From the NCBI GenBank assembly GCA_016184365.1, contig JACPCW010000074.1:1-64000 (forward strand): 64,000 bases of DNA. Reading direction: 5' to 3'. Each line of letters starts with the position of its first letter. The first letter of the stretch is position 1. Positions 8,207 to 17,930 of the stretch are shown piece after piece. Both the position numbers and the translations under genes were made by a program. The stretch is from Candidatus Rokuibacteriota bacterium (GTDB lineage Bacteria > Methylomirabilota > Methylomirabilia > Rokubacteriales > CSP1-6). The notes below the pieces were generated by a model. The model had not been told where the DNA came from, ran no database searches, and saw nothing but the letters and a program-made list of their open reading frames with translations.

Positions 8207-9892
8207 ATGCACGACCTCGTCATCGAAGACGCGCGGATCGTCGACGGCACGGGCGGCCCGTCACGCCATGGGAGCGTGGCCGTCCGCGACGGGCGGATCG
8301 TCGAGGTCGGCGGCGCCGCCGGGCAGCTCGCGCGCCAGCGTGTCAACGCCGCCGGCCGCGTCGTCGCCCCGGGTTTCATCGACCCGCACACGCACTACGA
8401 CGCGCAGGTCGCGTGGGATCCGCTCGTCACCTGCTCGTCGTGGCACGGCGTGACGACGGTCGTCACCGGCAACTGCGGCGTGGGCGTCGCGCCCGTCCGG
8501 CCGGACGCGCGCGAGATCCTCATGGGTGATCTGGTGAACGTCGAAGCGATTCCGCTCGACGTCATGCGCCGCGGCATCGACTGGACGTGGGAATCGTTCC
8601 CGCAGTGGATGGACGCGCTCGCGCGCGCGCCGCTCGGCATCAACGTGGCGCCGCTCGTACCGCTGACGCCGCTGCGCCACTACGTCGTCGGCGAAGCGTC
8701 GTTCGATCGTGCCGCGACGTCCGACGAGATCGTCACCATGGCGCGGCTCTTCGACGAGGCCGTTGGCGCGGGTGCGTTCGGCTTCTCGACGACGTTCCTC
8801 CGCAACCACGTCGGGCACGAGGGCCGGCCGCTCGCCTGCCGCAACGCGAGCGCCGACGAGCTGCGCGCGCTCTGCGGCGTCCTGCGCCGGCGCGGCCGCG
8901 GCGCGATCGAAGCCGCGCTCACCGCCCTCACCGATCGTGTGACCGACGAGGAGCTCGCCACGCTGACGTTGCTCGTCGAAGAGAGCCGGCGTCCCGTGAC
9001 GTACCTCGCGCTGTTCGCGCGCCCGGGCAAGCCGGCCGGCGCGCACGAGGAAGCGCTGACGCGCGTCGCCCCGCTGCTGAGCCGGAATCGCGCGGTGCCG
9101 CAGGTGTCGTGCCGGCCGCTGCGCGCCCAGTTCACGCTGAAGAATCCGTTCATCTTCGCCGGGATGGACGCGTGGGCGGGCGCGTTCAACCGCACGGTCG
9201 AGGAGCAGGCGGCGCTCTATCGCAGCGACGGGTTCCGGAAACAGTGGAAGGCGGACATGGAGCGGCGGCGCGCCGGCGGCGGACTCTGGCGCCGCATCAC
9301 GATCCGCGACGCGGCGACGCCGGGAGTCGCGGCGCTCGCCGGCCAGTCGATCACGGACATCGCGGCCGCGCGGAATGTCGATCCCGTCGACGCGTTCCTC
9401 GACGTCGCGCTGGACGACGGGCTCGAGGCGCTGTTCGACTTCCCCATTTTCAACCAGGATCCCGAAGCCGTCCGTCCGCTCGTGACCGACCCGCGCTTCC
9501 TGATCGGCCTGTCCGACGGCGGCGCGCACGTCGATCAGCTCTGCGACGCCGGGTACGCGACCTACCTGCTCGGGAAGTGGGTGCGGCAGTGGCAGGCGCT
9601 CACGCTCGAGAGCGCGGTGCACCGGCTGACGGGCGAGGTCGCCGACTTCTTCGGCATTCCGGATCGCGGGCGGCTCACCGCCGGCGCCGCGGCCGATCTC
9701 GTCGTCTTCGATCCCGACACCGTCGACGACTGCCCGCCGGAGTACGTGCGCGACCTGCCCAACGGCGCCAAGCGGCTCGTGGCGCGCGCGCGCGGCGTGC
9801 ACGCGACCGTCGTCGCCGGCCAGGTCGTCTCCGAGGACGACGAGCCGACGGGCGCGCGGCCCGGCACCGTGCTGCGCTCGCGAGGGAACTGA
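8207..9892 (+). CDS. Amidohydrolase / N-acyl-D-amino-acid deacylase family
   Basis: MHDLVIEDARIVDGTGGPSRHGSVAVRDGRIVEVG...VVAPGFIDPHTHYDAQVAWDP...LTAGAAADLVVFDPDTV. Confidence 0.9.
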   Translation: MHDLVIEDARIVDGTGGPSRHGSVAVRDGRIVEVGGAAGQLARQRVNAAGRVVAPGFIDPHTHYDAQVAWDPLVTCSSWHGVTTVVTGNCGVGVAPVRPDAREILMGDLVNVEAIPLDVMRRGIDWTWESFPQWMDALARAPLGINVAPLVPLTPLRHYVVGEASFDRAATSDEIVTMARLFDEAVGAGAFGFSTTFLRNHVGHEGRPLACRNASADELRALCGVLRRRGRGAIEAALTALTDRVTDEELATLTLLVEESRRPVTYLALFARPGKPAGAHEEALTRVAPLLSRNRAVPQVSCRPLRAQFTLKNPFIFAGMDAWAGAFNRTVEEQAALYRSDGFRKQWKADMERRRAGGGLWRRITIRDAATPGVAALAGQSITDIAAARNVDPVDAFLDVALDDGLEALFDFPIFNQDPEAVRPLVTDPRFLIGLSDGGAHVDQLCDAGYATYLLGKWVRQWQALTLESAVHRLTGEVADFFGIPDRGRLTAGAAADLVVFDPDTVDDCPPEYVRDLPNGAKRLVARARGVHATVVAGQVVSEDDEPTGARPGTVLRSRGN

Positions 9893-9894
9893 CG

Positions 9895-11073
9895 ATGGCG
9901 AAGCCGATCATCTCCGCCGACTCGCACGTCACGGAACCGCCGGACACGTACGTCACGCGCATCGACCCGAAGTTCCGCGAGCGCGCGCCGCACGTCGTGC
10001 ACGACCCGAAGCGCGGCGATCTCTTCGTCATCGACGGGATGGACAAGCCGATCCCGATGGGTCTCATCGCCGCGGCGGGCAAGCCCGCCGAAGAGCTCCG
10101 CATGTTCGGCACGCGCTTCGCCGACATGCATCGCGGCGGCTGGGACCCCGACGCGCGCCTGGCGGACCAGGACCGGGACGGCGTCGCCGCCGAAGTCCTG
10201 TATCCGACGGTCGGGATGATGCTCTGCAACCATCCCGACGTCGACTTCAAGCACGCGTGCTTCGAGGCCTACAACCTCTGGATCGCGGAGTACGCGGGCG
10301 CGCATCCGGATCGGCTGATCGGCACCGGGCAGACGGCGATGCGCTCGGTGGACGACGGCATCCGCGATCTCCGCCGCATCAGGGAGCTCGGGCTCCGCGG
10401 CGTGATGATGACCGGCAACCCGGCCGTCGCCGACTACGACGATCCGATGTACGACCCCGTGTGGGAAGCGGCCGTCGATCTCGAGCTGCCGTTGAGCTTC
10501 CACATCCTCACGAGCCAGCAGGACAACTTCAAGACGCGCGGACCGAAGCTGAACTCGTTCATGTCGATCATCCGCGGCTGCCAGGACATCATCGGCCTGT
10601 TCATCCTGGGCGGCGTGTTCGAGCGGCACCCGAAGCTCCGGCTCGTCTGCGTCGAGGCCGACGCCGGCTGGGTGCCGCACTTCATGTACCGGATGGATCA
10701 CGCGTACAAGCGGCACCGCTACTGGCTCACCGCCGGCGCGCTCAGCCGGCTGCCGAGCGACTACTTCCGCGATCACGTCTACACGACGTTCCAGGACGAC
10801 TGGTCCGCCTTCCAGGTGAAGGACCTCTGCAACGTGCGGCGGCTGCTCTGGGCCAACGACTTCCCGCACAGCGATTCGACGTGGCCGCACTCGCAGGAGG
10901 TGCTCGCGAAGCACGCGGCGCATCTGACCGACGCGGAGCGCGATCTCGTGCTCCACGACAACGTCGCGGAACTCTATGGAATTGGGGGCCCCGACATGGC
11001 CCCCAAACCCCCCGACGCTCGGCGCGCCCCGGCAAAGCCGTGGCACGCCTCGAATCTCGGGCAGCCGAGCTAG
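9895..11073 (+). CDS. Amidohydrolase_2 (TIM-barrel) family protein
   Basis: MAKPIISADSHVTEPPDTYVTRIDPKFRERAPHVV...FHILTSQQDNFKT...LLWANDFPHSDSTWPHS; C-terminal tail GGPDMAPKPPDARRAPAKPWHASNLGQPS overlaps a repeat. Confidence 0.9.
   Translation: MAKPIISADSHVTEPPDTYVTRIDPKFRERAPHVVHDPKRGDLFVIDGMDKPIPMGLIAAAGKPAEELRMFGTRFADMHRGGWDPDARLADQDRDGVAAEVLYPTVGMMLCNHPDVDFKHACFEAYNLWIAEYAGAHPDRLIGTGQTAMRSVDDGIRDLRRIRELGLRGVMMTGNPAVADYDDPMYDPVWEAAVDLELPLSFHILTSQQDNFKTRGPKLNSFMSIIRGCQDIIGLFILGGVFERHPKLRLVCVEADAGWVPHFMYRMDHAYKRHRYWLTAGALSRLPSDYFRDHVYTTFQDDWSAFQVKDLCNVRRLLWANDFPHSDSTWPHSQEVLAKHAAHLTDAERDLVLHDNVAELYGIGGPDMAPKPPDARRAPAKPWHASNLGQPS
10984..11004. repeat. Hairpin GGGGGCC-N7-GGCCCCC within 3' coding end
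   Basis: gggggccccgacatggccccc followed by aaacccccc. Confidence 0.7.
11025..11053 (+). repeat. 29-bp dispersed repeat, copy A
   Basis: CGCCCCGGCAAAGCCGTGGCACGCCTCGA; one mismatch to 42122-42150. Confidence 0.85.
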
Positions 11074-12143
11074 ACGAGCGCCGCCGGCGGCTCGCCGCGG
11101 CGGACCCGCGCGACGTTGTCGAGCACCGCGTGCACGTCGCGCAGCAGATCGGTGCCGGAACCCGCCGCCACGTGCGGCGTGAGCACGACGGTCGGCAGAT
11201 GCGCGAGGCCCTCCGCATGCTTCGGCGGCTCTTCGGCCCGGACATCGAGGCCGGCCCCGCCCAGGTGACCGCTACCGAGCGACGCGATCAGCGCCGCCTC
11301 GTCGACCAGCCCGCCCCGCGACGTGTTCACGAGGATGGCGCCACGACGCATCCGCGCGAGCTCCGCGGCGCCGATCATGTGGCGCGTCTCCGGCGTCAGC
11401 GGCACGTGCAGGCTGACGACGTCGGAGTCGGCGATCAGCGATGCGAGCGACCGGAACTCGATGGCGAGCGAGCTCTCGAGCGTGGGATCGAGCCGGCGGC
11501 GCTGGGTGTAGAGGAGGCGCATGCCGAAGGGCCGCGCCTTGCGCGCGACGTCACGTCCGATCTCGCCCAGGCCGATCAGGCCGAGCGTCAAGCCGCGCAG
11601 TGATTGCACGCCGTCGAGGCGCGGCCAGTTGTACGAGCTCTCGCCGCGCGGCACGTCGCCGGTCGGCTTCACGGCGGCGGCATGCGACGGGAGCAGCCGG
11701 CGCACCGCGGCGAGCAACAGCAGCATCGTCTGCTCCGCGACCGCGGAGTTCGCCCACCGCGTGAGTGGCGCGACGGGGATGCCCCGCCGCCCGGCCGCGT
11801 CGAGATCGATGTTGCGGCAGTCCTCGCCGTGCTTCTGCACGAGCCGGAGGTCCGCGCCGCGCGCGAGCACGGCGTCGGTGATCTCGGCGCCTTCGACCAG
11901 CAGGTAGTGCACGCCGTCGACCTGCGTCTCGAGCGGGTCGCCGGACGCCACGACCGGCGTCACCTGGTCCGCGAGCCCGAGCCCAGCCCCGATCGCGCGT
12001 AACCGCGCGAGGCTCGCGTCTGGATCCGTGAGGAAGAAGCGCGACACCGCGGTCCGCATCCGCGCGTCGAGCGGCGCGCCGAGCGCGAGGCCGACGAGCC
12101 GCAGCGGCGGATCGTCCTCGGCGATCAGCAGGCGCTCAACCAC
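11070..12143 (-). CDS. D-2-hydroxyacid dehydrogenase
   Basis: LRGLTLGLIGLGEIGRDVARKARPFGMRLLYTQRR...MRRGAILVNTSRGGLVDEAALIASL...TPHVAAGSG. Confidence 0.9.
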   Translation of the reverse strand: MVERLLIAEDDPPLRLVGLALGAPLDARMRTAVSRFFLTDPDASLARLRAIGAGLGLADQVTPVVASGDPLETQVDGVHYLLVEGAEITDAVLARGADLRLVQKHGEDCRNIDLDAAGRRGIPVAPLTRWANSAVAEQTMLLLLAAVRRLLPSHAAAVKPTGDVPRGESSYNWPRLDGVQSLRGLTLGLIGLGEIGRDVARKARPFGMRLLYTQRRRLDPTLESSLAIEFRSLASLIADSDVVSLHVPLTPETRHMIGAAELARMRRGAILVNTSRGGLVDEAALIASLGSGHLGGAGLDVRAEEPPKHAEGLAHLPTVVLTPHVAAGSGTDLLRDVHAVLDNVARVRRGEPPAALV

Positions 12144-13515
12144 GGAGCACGTCCATCAGCGGCGCCACCGACGGCAGCGTCTCGAAGGTTTCCAGCATCG
12201 TCAGCGCGCGCGCGGCGCGGTCGGAATCGAGGCTCAGCCGCGCGCAGTCGCGGTACTTCGCATGCAGCTCGTCGCGGCTCATCGGATTCTCCGGGCTCCC
12301 GCGCGCGAACCGCACCGTGTCCGTGAATTCCGCGCCGTCGTCGAGCACGATCGTGACCGTCGTGCGGTCGCCCATCGGATCCGTCGCGACGGCCGGCTGA
12401 CCGCGCTCGAGCACCGGATCGACGTACGTCCGCACCTTTGCCATCATCGCGCGCGTCGCGGCGTCCCGGACGCGCTCGTCCGTGAAGGCGTCGAGACCGA
12501 GCCGGCCATCGAGCATCGCGACCGCGGCGCAGAACTCCAGGCTCGGCTTGCCCTCGAGCCCGGTGCGCGGCTCGGTGCGGATGAGCACACCCGTGAACAT
12601 GTAGCTCACGCCGACGCGGATCTCCCGCACGCGCTCCGGCCGGATGCGATGCCGCGCGCGGAGATCGAGGATCGCGTCGATCGCGCGCTGCAGCGGCGCG
12701 CCGCACGGATAGGGCTTCAGCACGTAGCCGGCGCGCTGGATCTCCCACGGATCGCCGAGCCCCTTCGTGAGCTGCTCGACGTCGGCGCCGTCGGCGCCGG
12801 CGAACAGCGCACAGTAACCCATGCGCGATTCGAGGATGCCGCGGTCGGCGCTGACGCCGCGCGCGGCGAGCTCCGCGGCCACGACACCGGCGCGCGCCGC
12901 CTGCCCCGCGTGGAGCGGCATCGTCATCGTGCCGAACTGCTGGCGTGACCCGCCCGCCATCGACGCCGCGATGCCGAGCGCCATCTCGACGTGATCGGCG
13001 TCGAGCTCCAGCAACCGCGCGGAGGCGGCGGCCGCCGCGACCGTGCCGAAGCTCACGGTCGCGTGCCAGCCCTTCTCGTAGTGCGACGGGTTCAGCGCGC
13101 GCCCGAGCTTGTTCGACACCTCGTAGCCGATGACGTAGGCGTCGAGCACGCGCCGGCCCGAGGCGCCGGAGAGCTCGCCGAGCGCGAGCAGCGCCGGCGC
13201 GAGCGCGACCGTCGTGTGCGCCATCGACACGAACGTCGTGTCCTCGTACAGGAGCGCGTGCGCCAGCGTGCCGTTGGCGAGCGCGGCCTGCGCCGTGCTC
13301 GTCTTGAAGCCGCTGGCCACGACCGTCGCCTGCGCGCTGCCGCCGGCCTCGCGCACCCAGTCGGTGACGATCCGGCCGACCGGCTGGGCGGCGCCGGCGA
13401 GCGTCGTCGCCGTGACGTCGACGAACGCCGTGCGCGCGAGCGCGATCGCCGGCGGCGGGATCGCCGCCGGATGCGTCTCCGCGACGAACCGCGAGAGCTG
13501 CGCGGTCGCGCTCAT
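12136..13515 (-). CDS. MmgE/PrpD family protein
   Basis: ATTLAGAAQPVGRIVTDWVREAGGSAQATVVASGFKTSTAQAALANGTLAHALLYEDT; KPYPCGAPLQRAIDAILDLRARH. Confidence 0.92.
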   Translation of the reverse strand: MSATAQLSRFVAETHPAAIPPPAIALARTAFVDVTATTLAGAAQPVGRIVTDWVREAGGSAQATVVASGFKTSTAQAALANGTLAHALLYEDTTFVSMAHTTVALAPALLALGELSGASGRRVLDAYVIGYEVSNKLGRALNPSHYEKGWHATVSFGTVAAAAASARLLELDADHVEMALGIAASMAGGSRQQFGTMTMPLHAGQAARAGVVAAELAARGVSADRGILESRMGYCALFAGADGADVEQLTKGLGDPWEIQRAGYVLKPYPCGAPLQRAIDAILDLRARHRIRPERVREIRVGVSYMFTGVLIRTEPRTGLEGKPSLEFCAAVAMLDGRLGLDAFTDERVRDAATRAMMAKVRTYVDPVLERGQPAVATDPMGDRTTVTIVLDDGAEFTDTVRFARGSPENPMSRDELHAKYRDCARLSLDSDRAARALTMLETFETLPSVAPLMDVLRG

Positions 13516-13531
13516 GACGCGCGCGCGATCC

Positions 13532-14542
13532 TCACGGAAACTTCGTCGGCACGTAGCGCGTGTCGACCACTTCCTCGAACGCGGGCGGGCGCGTGATGAG
13601 CCCCGCGAACTTCAGCATCTCGCCGATGTTCGCCACGGCCTGCCTGGTGATGACCGGCCGATACGCCTTCATGCTGTCCTGGAGCGTCTGGCGCAACAGC
13701 TTCGGATCGATGCCCTCGAAGTACTTCTCGGCCACCTTCACCGCGTCCTCGAAGTTCTTCGGATCGGCGAGGAAGCGGTGCGTCTCGACGATCGCGGCGA
13801 CCATGCGCCGCGCCGTCTCGGGATTGGCGTCGAGGTACTCCTCCTTCGCGACCATGCTGTTGTACGCGTACTCGCGCAAAACTTTCGGTCCCTCGCCCTT
13901 CCGCATGTCGACCACCGGCTTCGCGATGGCGAGGCCGTGGACCGCCTGCGTCTGGATCGGCTCGAAGCCGATGAAGCCCTGGATGTCGCCTTTCGAGAGC
14001 GCGGCGAGGCTCGTCGAGACGCCCCCCGTCGCGATGATCGTGACGTCCTTGTCGGGGTCCAGCCCGCCATCGCGCAGCAGGAAGCGGAGCGTGAAGTCCG
14101 TGCTCGCGCCGCGGCCCGTGATGCCGAGCTTCAGACCCTTCAGGTCGCGCATCACGGCCGGATAGCCCTGGCTCGCGCTCGGCAGCGGCACTTCCTTGCG
14201 GACGATGAGGGTGAACGGCGAGTCCGTCAGGTTGGCGACGATCGCCTTCACGCGCAGGCCCTTGTCGCGGACCTGCGTGACGTGCTCGGTCGCGAGCGCC
14301 CCGAATTCGACCGACCCTGACACGACCGCCGTCGTCGTCTCGGCGCCGCTGCGGAAGTACACGAGCGAGGCGTCGAGGCCGTGCCTGGCGAAGATGCCGC
14401 GCGCCTCCGCGACGTACGGCGCGAAGTAGACGAACGCCGAACGGAGGACCGAGATCTTCACCGGCGTGCGGCCCTGCGCGTCGGGTCCGGACACCGTGAT
14501 CGCGGTCAGTACGAGAGCGAGCGCGAGAACGAAAACCTTCAT
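13532..14542 (-). CDS. ABC transporter substrate-binding protein (NitT/TauT-like)
   Basis: Signal peptide; VKISVLRSAFVYFAPYVAEARGIFARHGLDASLVYFRSGAETTTAVVSGSVEFGAL. Confidence 0.9.
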   Translation of the reverse strand: MKVFVLALALVLTAITVSGPDAQGRTPVKISVLRSAFVYFAPYVAEARGIFARHGLDASLVYFRSGAETTTAVVSGSVEFGALATEHVTQVRDKGLRVKAIVANLTDSPFTLIVRKEVPLPSASQGYPAVMRDLKGLKLGITGRGASTDFTLRFLLRDGGLDPDKDVTIIATGGVSTSLAALSKGDIQGFIGFEPIQTQAVHGLAIAKPVVDMRKGEGPKVLREYAYNSMVAKEEYLDANPETARRMVAAIVETHRFLADPKNFEDAVKVAEKYFEGIDPKLLRQTLQDSMKAYRPVITRQAVANIGEMLKFAGLITRPPAFEEVVDTRYVPTKFP

Positions 14543-14579
14543 CGATCGGCTCCTTGTCCGGCGGGGCGCGTCGCGCCCG

Positions 14580-15419
14580 TCACAGGCCGGGAATCTGCGG
14601 CCGCCAGCGCAACAGCTTCTTCTCGGCGGCCTTCATGAGCTCGTTGAGCAGCATGGCGATGACCATGAGGATGATCAGCGCGCTGAAGACGCCGGTGGTG
14701 TTGAACACGCCGGCGTAGTGCGCGATGAGAAAGCCGAGCCCCGCCTGCGCGACGATGACTTCGCCGACGACGGCGCCGATGAGCGCGTACGCGAGGCCGA
14801 GGCGCAGCCCGGCGAAGATCCACGGGATGCTCGACGGCAGGATGACCTTGAGCGTCAGCTGCCGGCGCGTCGCGCCGAGCAGGCGCGCGATGATCACGAG
14901 ATCCTGGTCCACGTTGCGGGCGCCGGCGTGCGTGTTGACGAGCAGGATGAACACGACGAGCGAGAAGGCGAGCACGACCTTCGACGTGAGCCCGATGCCG
15001 AACCAGAGGATGAACAGCGGCGCGAGCGCCACCCGCGGCAGGCTGTTCAACGCGGTGACGTAGGGATCGAAGATGCGGGCCAGGCGGTCCCAGCGCGCGA
15101 GGGCAAAGCCGCCGAGAATGCCGGCCACGGCGCCGGTGACGAACCCGAGAAACGCCTCGTACAGCGTGACGCCGATGTGCAGGTACACCGCGCCGAGCGA
15201 GAACTGCTTCCAGAGGTCGACGACGATGAGGCTCGGGCTCGACACCCAGAACGGATTCACGAGCCCGCTCCCCGTCGCGCCTTCCCACGTACCCGCGATC
15301 AGGACGAGCACCACGAGGCGCCAGCCGTTCGTCCAGAGCTGCTCCTGGCGCCGCGCGCGCCGGCGGCGGTCGCGCGCTCCCGCCTCGACGGCGGCCGCGT
15401 CGCGCGGAATCGCGCTCAC
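14580..15419 (-). CDS. ABC transporter permease (SsuC/TauC-like)
   Basis: GTG start VSAIPRDAAAVEAG...; GATRRQLTLKVILPSSIPWIFAGLRLGLAYALIGAVVGEVIVAQAGLGFLI. Confidence 0.9.
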   Translation of the reverse strand: MSAIPRDAAAVEAGARDRRRRARRQEQLWTNGWRLVVLVLIAGTWEGATGSGLVNPFWVSSPSLIVVDLWKQFSLGAVYLHIGVTLYEAFLGFVTGAVAGILGGFALARWDRLARIFDPYVTALNSLPRVALAPLFILWFGIGLTSKVVLAFSLVVFILLVNTHAGARNVDQDLVIIARLLGATRRQLTLKVILPSSIPWIFAGLRLGLAYALIGAVVGEVIVAQAGLGFLIAHYAGVFNTTGVFSALIILMVIAMLLNELMKAAEKKLLRWRPQIPGL

Positions 15420-16220
15420 GAGGGCGGGCTGCCCGCGGCCACGACTTCGTACCGCAGATCGTCCCAGAGCCGGTCGTACAGCTCCTGGAAATGCGGCCCG
15501 AACCGCCCACCGGTCACCGAGCGAGGCCTCGGCAGGTCGATGGCGACGAGGGACTTGATGCGCCCCGGTCGCGCGGAGAAGACGGCCACGCGATCGGCCA
15601 TCGCGATCGCCTCGAACAGATCGTGCGTCACGAAGATCACCGTCTTGCGGTCGCGTTCCCAGATGCGCAGGAACTCGTCCTCGAGCACCAGCTTCGTCTG
15701 CGCGTCCAGCGCGCCGAACGGCTCGTCCATCAGGAGCACGTCGGGATTCGTCGCGAGCGTGCGCGCCAGCGACACCCGCTGGCGCATGCCCTGCGACAGC
15801 TGGCTCGGATAGCTGCCTTCGAACCCGCCGAGCCCGGTGACGCGCAAGAGGTCGCGCGCTCTGGCCTCGCGGCGGTCGAGCGGCTGCTGCTGGAGCTCGA
15901 GGCCGAACGCGACGTTCGCGAGCGTCGTGCGCCACGGCAGGAGCGCGTCGCGCGCGAACATGTAGCCGATGCGCGGATTGATCCCGGTGACCGGTGCGCC
16001 GTCGACCGTGATGCGACCGGTCGCCGGGGTGAACAGGCCGGACACCATGTTGAGTGTTGAGCAGCGTCGATTTACCGCAGCCGCTCGGCCCGACGATGGC
16101 GAGGAACTCGCCCTCGGCGACGTCGACGCTGACGTCGTTGAGCACGGGGACATTGCGACCGTCGATGTCGAACGCGTGCGAGACGTGCGTGATGCTGATC
16201 TTCGGACGGATCGTTGACAA
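15416..16220 (-). pseudogene. ABC transporter ATP-binding protein (SsuB/TauB-like), frameshifted by a 7-bp duplication
   Basis: N-terminal MSTIRPKISITHVSHAFDIDG...[13 protein letters not shown] in one frame; [17 protein letters not shown]...LSQGMRQRVSLARTL...LLMDEPFGALDA in another; break at TGTTGAGTGTTGAG 16048-16061. Confidence 0.88.
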
Positions 16221-16259
16221 CGCGCAGGGACGCTATCACAGTCGTCCGGGCGCTCGCAA

Positions 16260-17897
16260 TTGAACGCCGCGATGACGACGCCACCACGAAGCCGCACGCT
16301 CGGTCACCTGCTCGACGAGATCGCCGCGGCGCGCCCGGATGCGGACGCGGTCGTCTTCCGCGGGCGGCGGCTCAGCTACGCGCAGCTCACGACGGGCGTG
16401 AACGACGTCGCGCGCGCGCTGCTGGCGCTCGGCGTGCGCCACGGCGACCGCGTCGCGATCCTGCTCGGGAACCGGCCGGAATGGCTCATCACGCTCTTCG
16501 CCGCCGCGAAGGTCGGCGCCGTCACGGTCGGGATCAGCACGTTTTCGACCGCGCGCGAGCTCGCGTGGACGCTCGACCACGCGCGCCCGAGCGTCCTCGT
16601 CACCGCGGAGACCGTGCGCGGGCGCGATCACCTCGCCGCGATCCAGGAGCTCGTTCCGGAGCTCGACCATGCGACGCCCGGGGGGCTCCGAAGCGATCGC
16701 CTGCCGGAATTGCGCGCCGTCGTGACCGTTGGCGACGGGCCACACGACGGCCTCTATCGCTTCGACGAGCTCTCCGTGCCGGCGACGAACACGCGGGCGG
16801 CGGCGCTCCGCGAGGCGCACGCTGCCGTCGCGCCCGACGATGTCTGCTACATCCTCTATACGTCCGGCTCGACGGCCACGCCGAAGGGCGTGACGCTCGC
16901 GCATCGCGGCGTGATCGAAAACGGCTTCGCGATCGGCGAGCGCCAGCACCTGGGACCCGGCGACCGCGTGTGGCTCGCCGTGCCGCTGTTCTGGTCGTTC
17001 GGCTCGGCAAACGCGCTGCCGGCGATCGTGACCCACGGCGGCGCGATCGTGCTGCAGGAGACGTTCGAGGCCGGCGAAGCGCTCGCGCTCATCGACGAGG
17101 AGCGCTGCACCGTCTACTACGGGATGGCGAACATGGCGCGCGCGATGCTCGAGCATCCGGATCGCGCGCGCCGCTCGCTCGCGACGATGCGCACCGGGCT
17201 CACGATCGGCCTGCCGGAAGACATCGCGATGACGATCGACGCCGTGAACGCGCGCGAGCTCTGCAACGTCTATGGATCGACCGAGACCTACGGCAACTGT
17301 GCGGTGACCGATGCGCACGATCCGCTCGACCTGCGGCTGGCGACGCAGGGGCTGCCGCTGCCCGGCATGGAGATTCGCGTCGTCGATCCGGACAGCGGCC
17401 GCATCCTGCCGCACGGCGAGGTCGGCGAGCTGCACGTGCGCGGCTACATCACCCCGGGCTACTACCGCGATCCCGACGCGACGGTCGCCGCCATCGATGC
17501 CGACGGCTATTTCAAGACCGGCGACCTCGGTCTCGTCGGCGACGACGGCCGCGTCCGCTTCCGCGGCCGGCTGAAGGAGATCATCAAGACGGGCGGCGTC
17601 AACGTCGCGCCGCTCGAGGTCGAGGGCGTGCTGCTGTCGCACCCGGCGGTGAAACAGGCGTATGTCGTCGGCGTGCCCGATCAGACGCGGGGCGAAGCGG
17701 TCGTGGCGGCGATCGAGCTCCACGACGGCGCGACGGCGACGGCGGACGCGCTCGTCGCGTTCTGTCGCGAGAGCCTCGCGAGCTACAAGGTGCCGGCGCG
17801 CATCGTGTTCCGGAAGGCCGACGAGTTTCCGCGGACGCCGACCGGGAAGATCCAGAAGCCGCGCCTGAGAGACGAGCTGAGCGGCACCGCCCGTTGA
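16260..17897 (+). CDS. AMP-dependent acyl-CoA synthetase
   Basis: YILYTSGSTATPKGVTLAHRGVIENG...GYFKTGDLGLVGDDGRVRFRGRLKEIIKTGGVNVAPLEVE...PTGKIQKPRLRDEL. Confidence 0.92.
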   Translation: MNAAMTTPPRSRTLGHLLDEIAAARPDADAVVFRGRRLSYAQLTTGVNDVARALLALGVRHGDRVAILLGNRPEWLITLFAAAKVGAVTVGISTFSTARELAWTLDHARPSVLVTAETVRGRDHLAAIQELVPELDHATPGGLRSDRLPELRAVVTVGDGPHDGLYRFDELSVPATNTRAAALREAHAAVAPDDVCYILYTSGSTATPKGVTLAHRGVIENGFAIGERQHLGPGDRVWLAVPLFWSFGSANALPAIVTHGGAIVLQETFEAGEALALIDEERCTVYYGMANMARAMLEHPDRARRSLATMRTGLTIGLPEDIAMTIDAVNARELCNVYGSTETYGNCAVTDAHDPLDLRLATQGLPLPGMEIRVVDPDSGRILPHGEVGELHVRGYITPGYYRDPDATVAAIDADGYFKTGDLGLVGDDGRVRFRGRLKEIIKTGGVNVAPLEVEGVLLSHPAVKQAYVVGVPDQTRGEAVVAAIELHDGATATADALVAFCRESLASYKVPARIVFRKADEFPRTPTGKIQKPRLRDELSGTAR

Positions 17898-17930
17898 CCC
17901 GTCGCACGACGGGCGGTACCGTCTGCCCCC

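Noticed and set aside
15098-15112. Third copy of the GGCAAAGCC repeat
   Set aside because: Only a short core match inside conserved permease coding sequence; no flanking similarity
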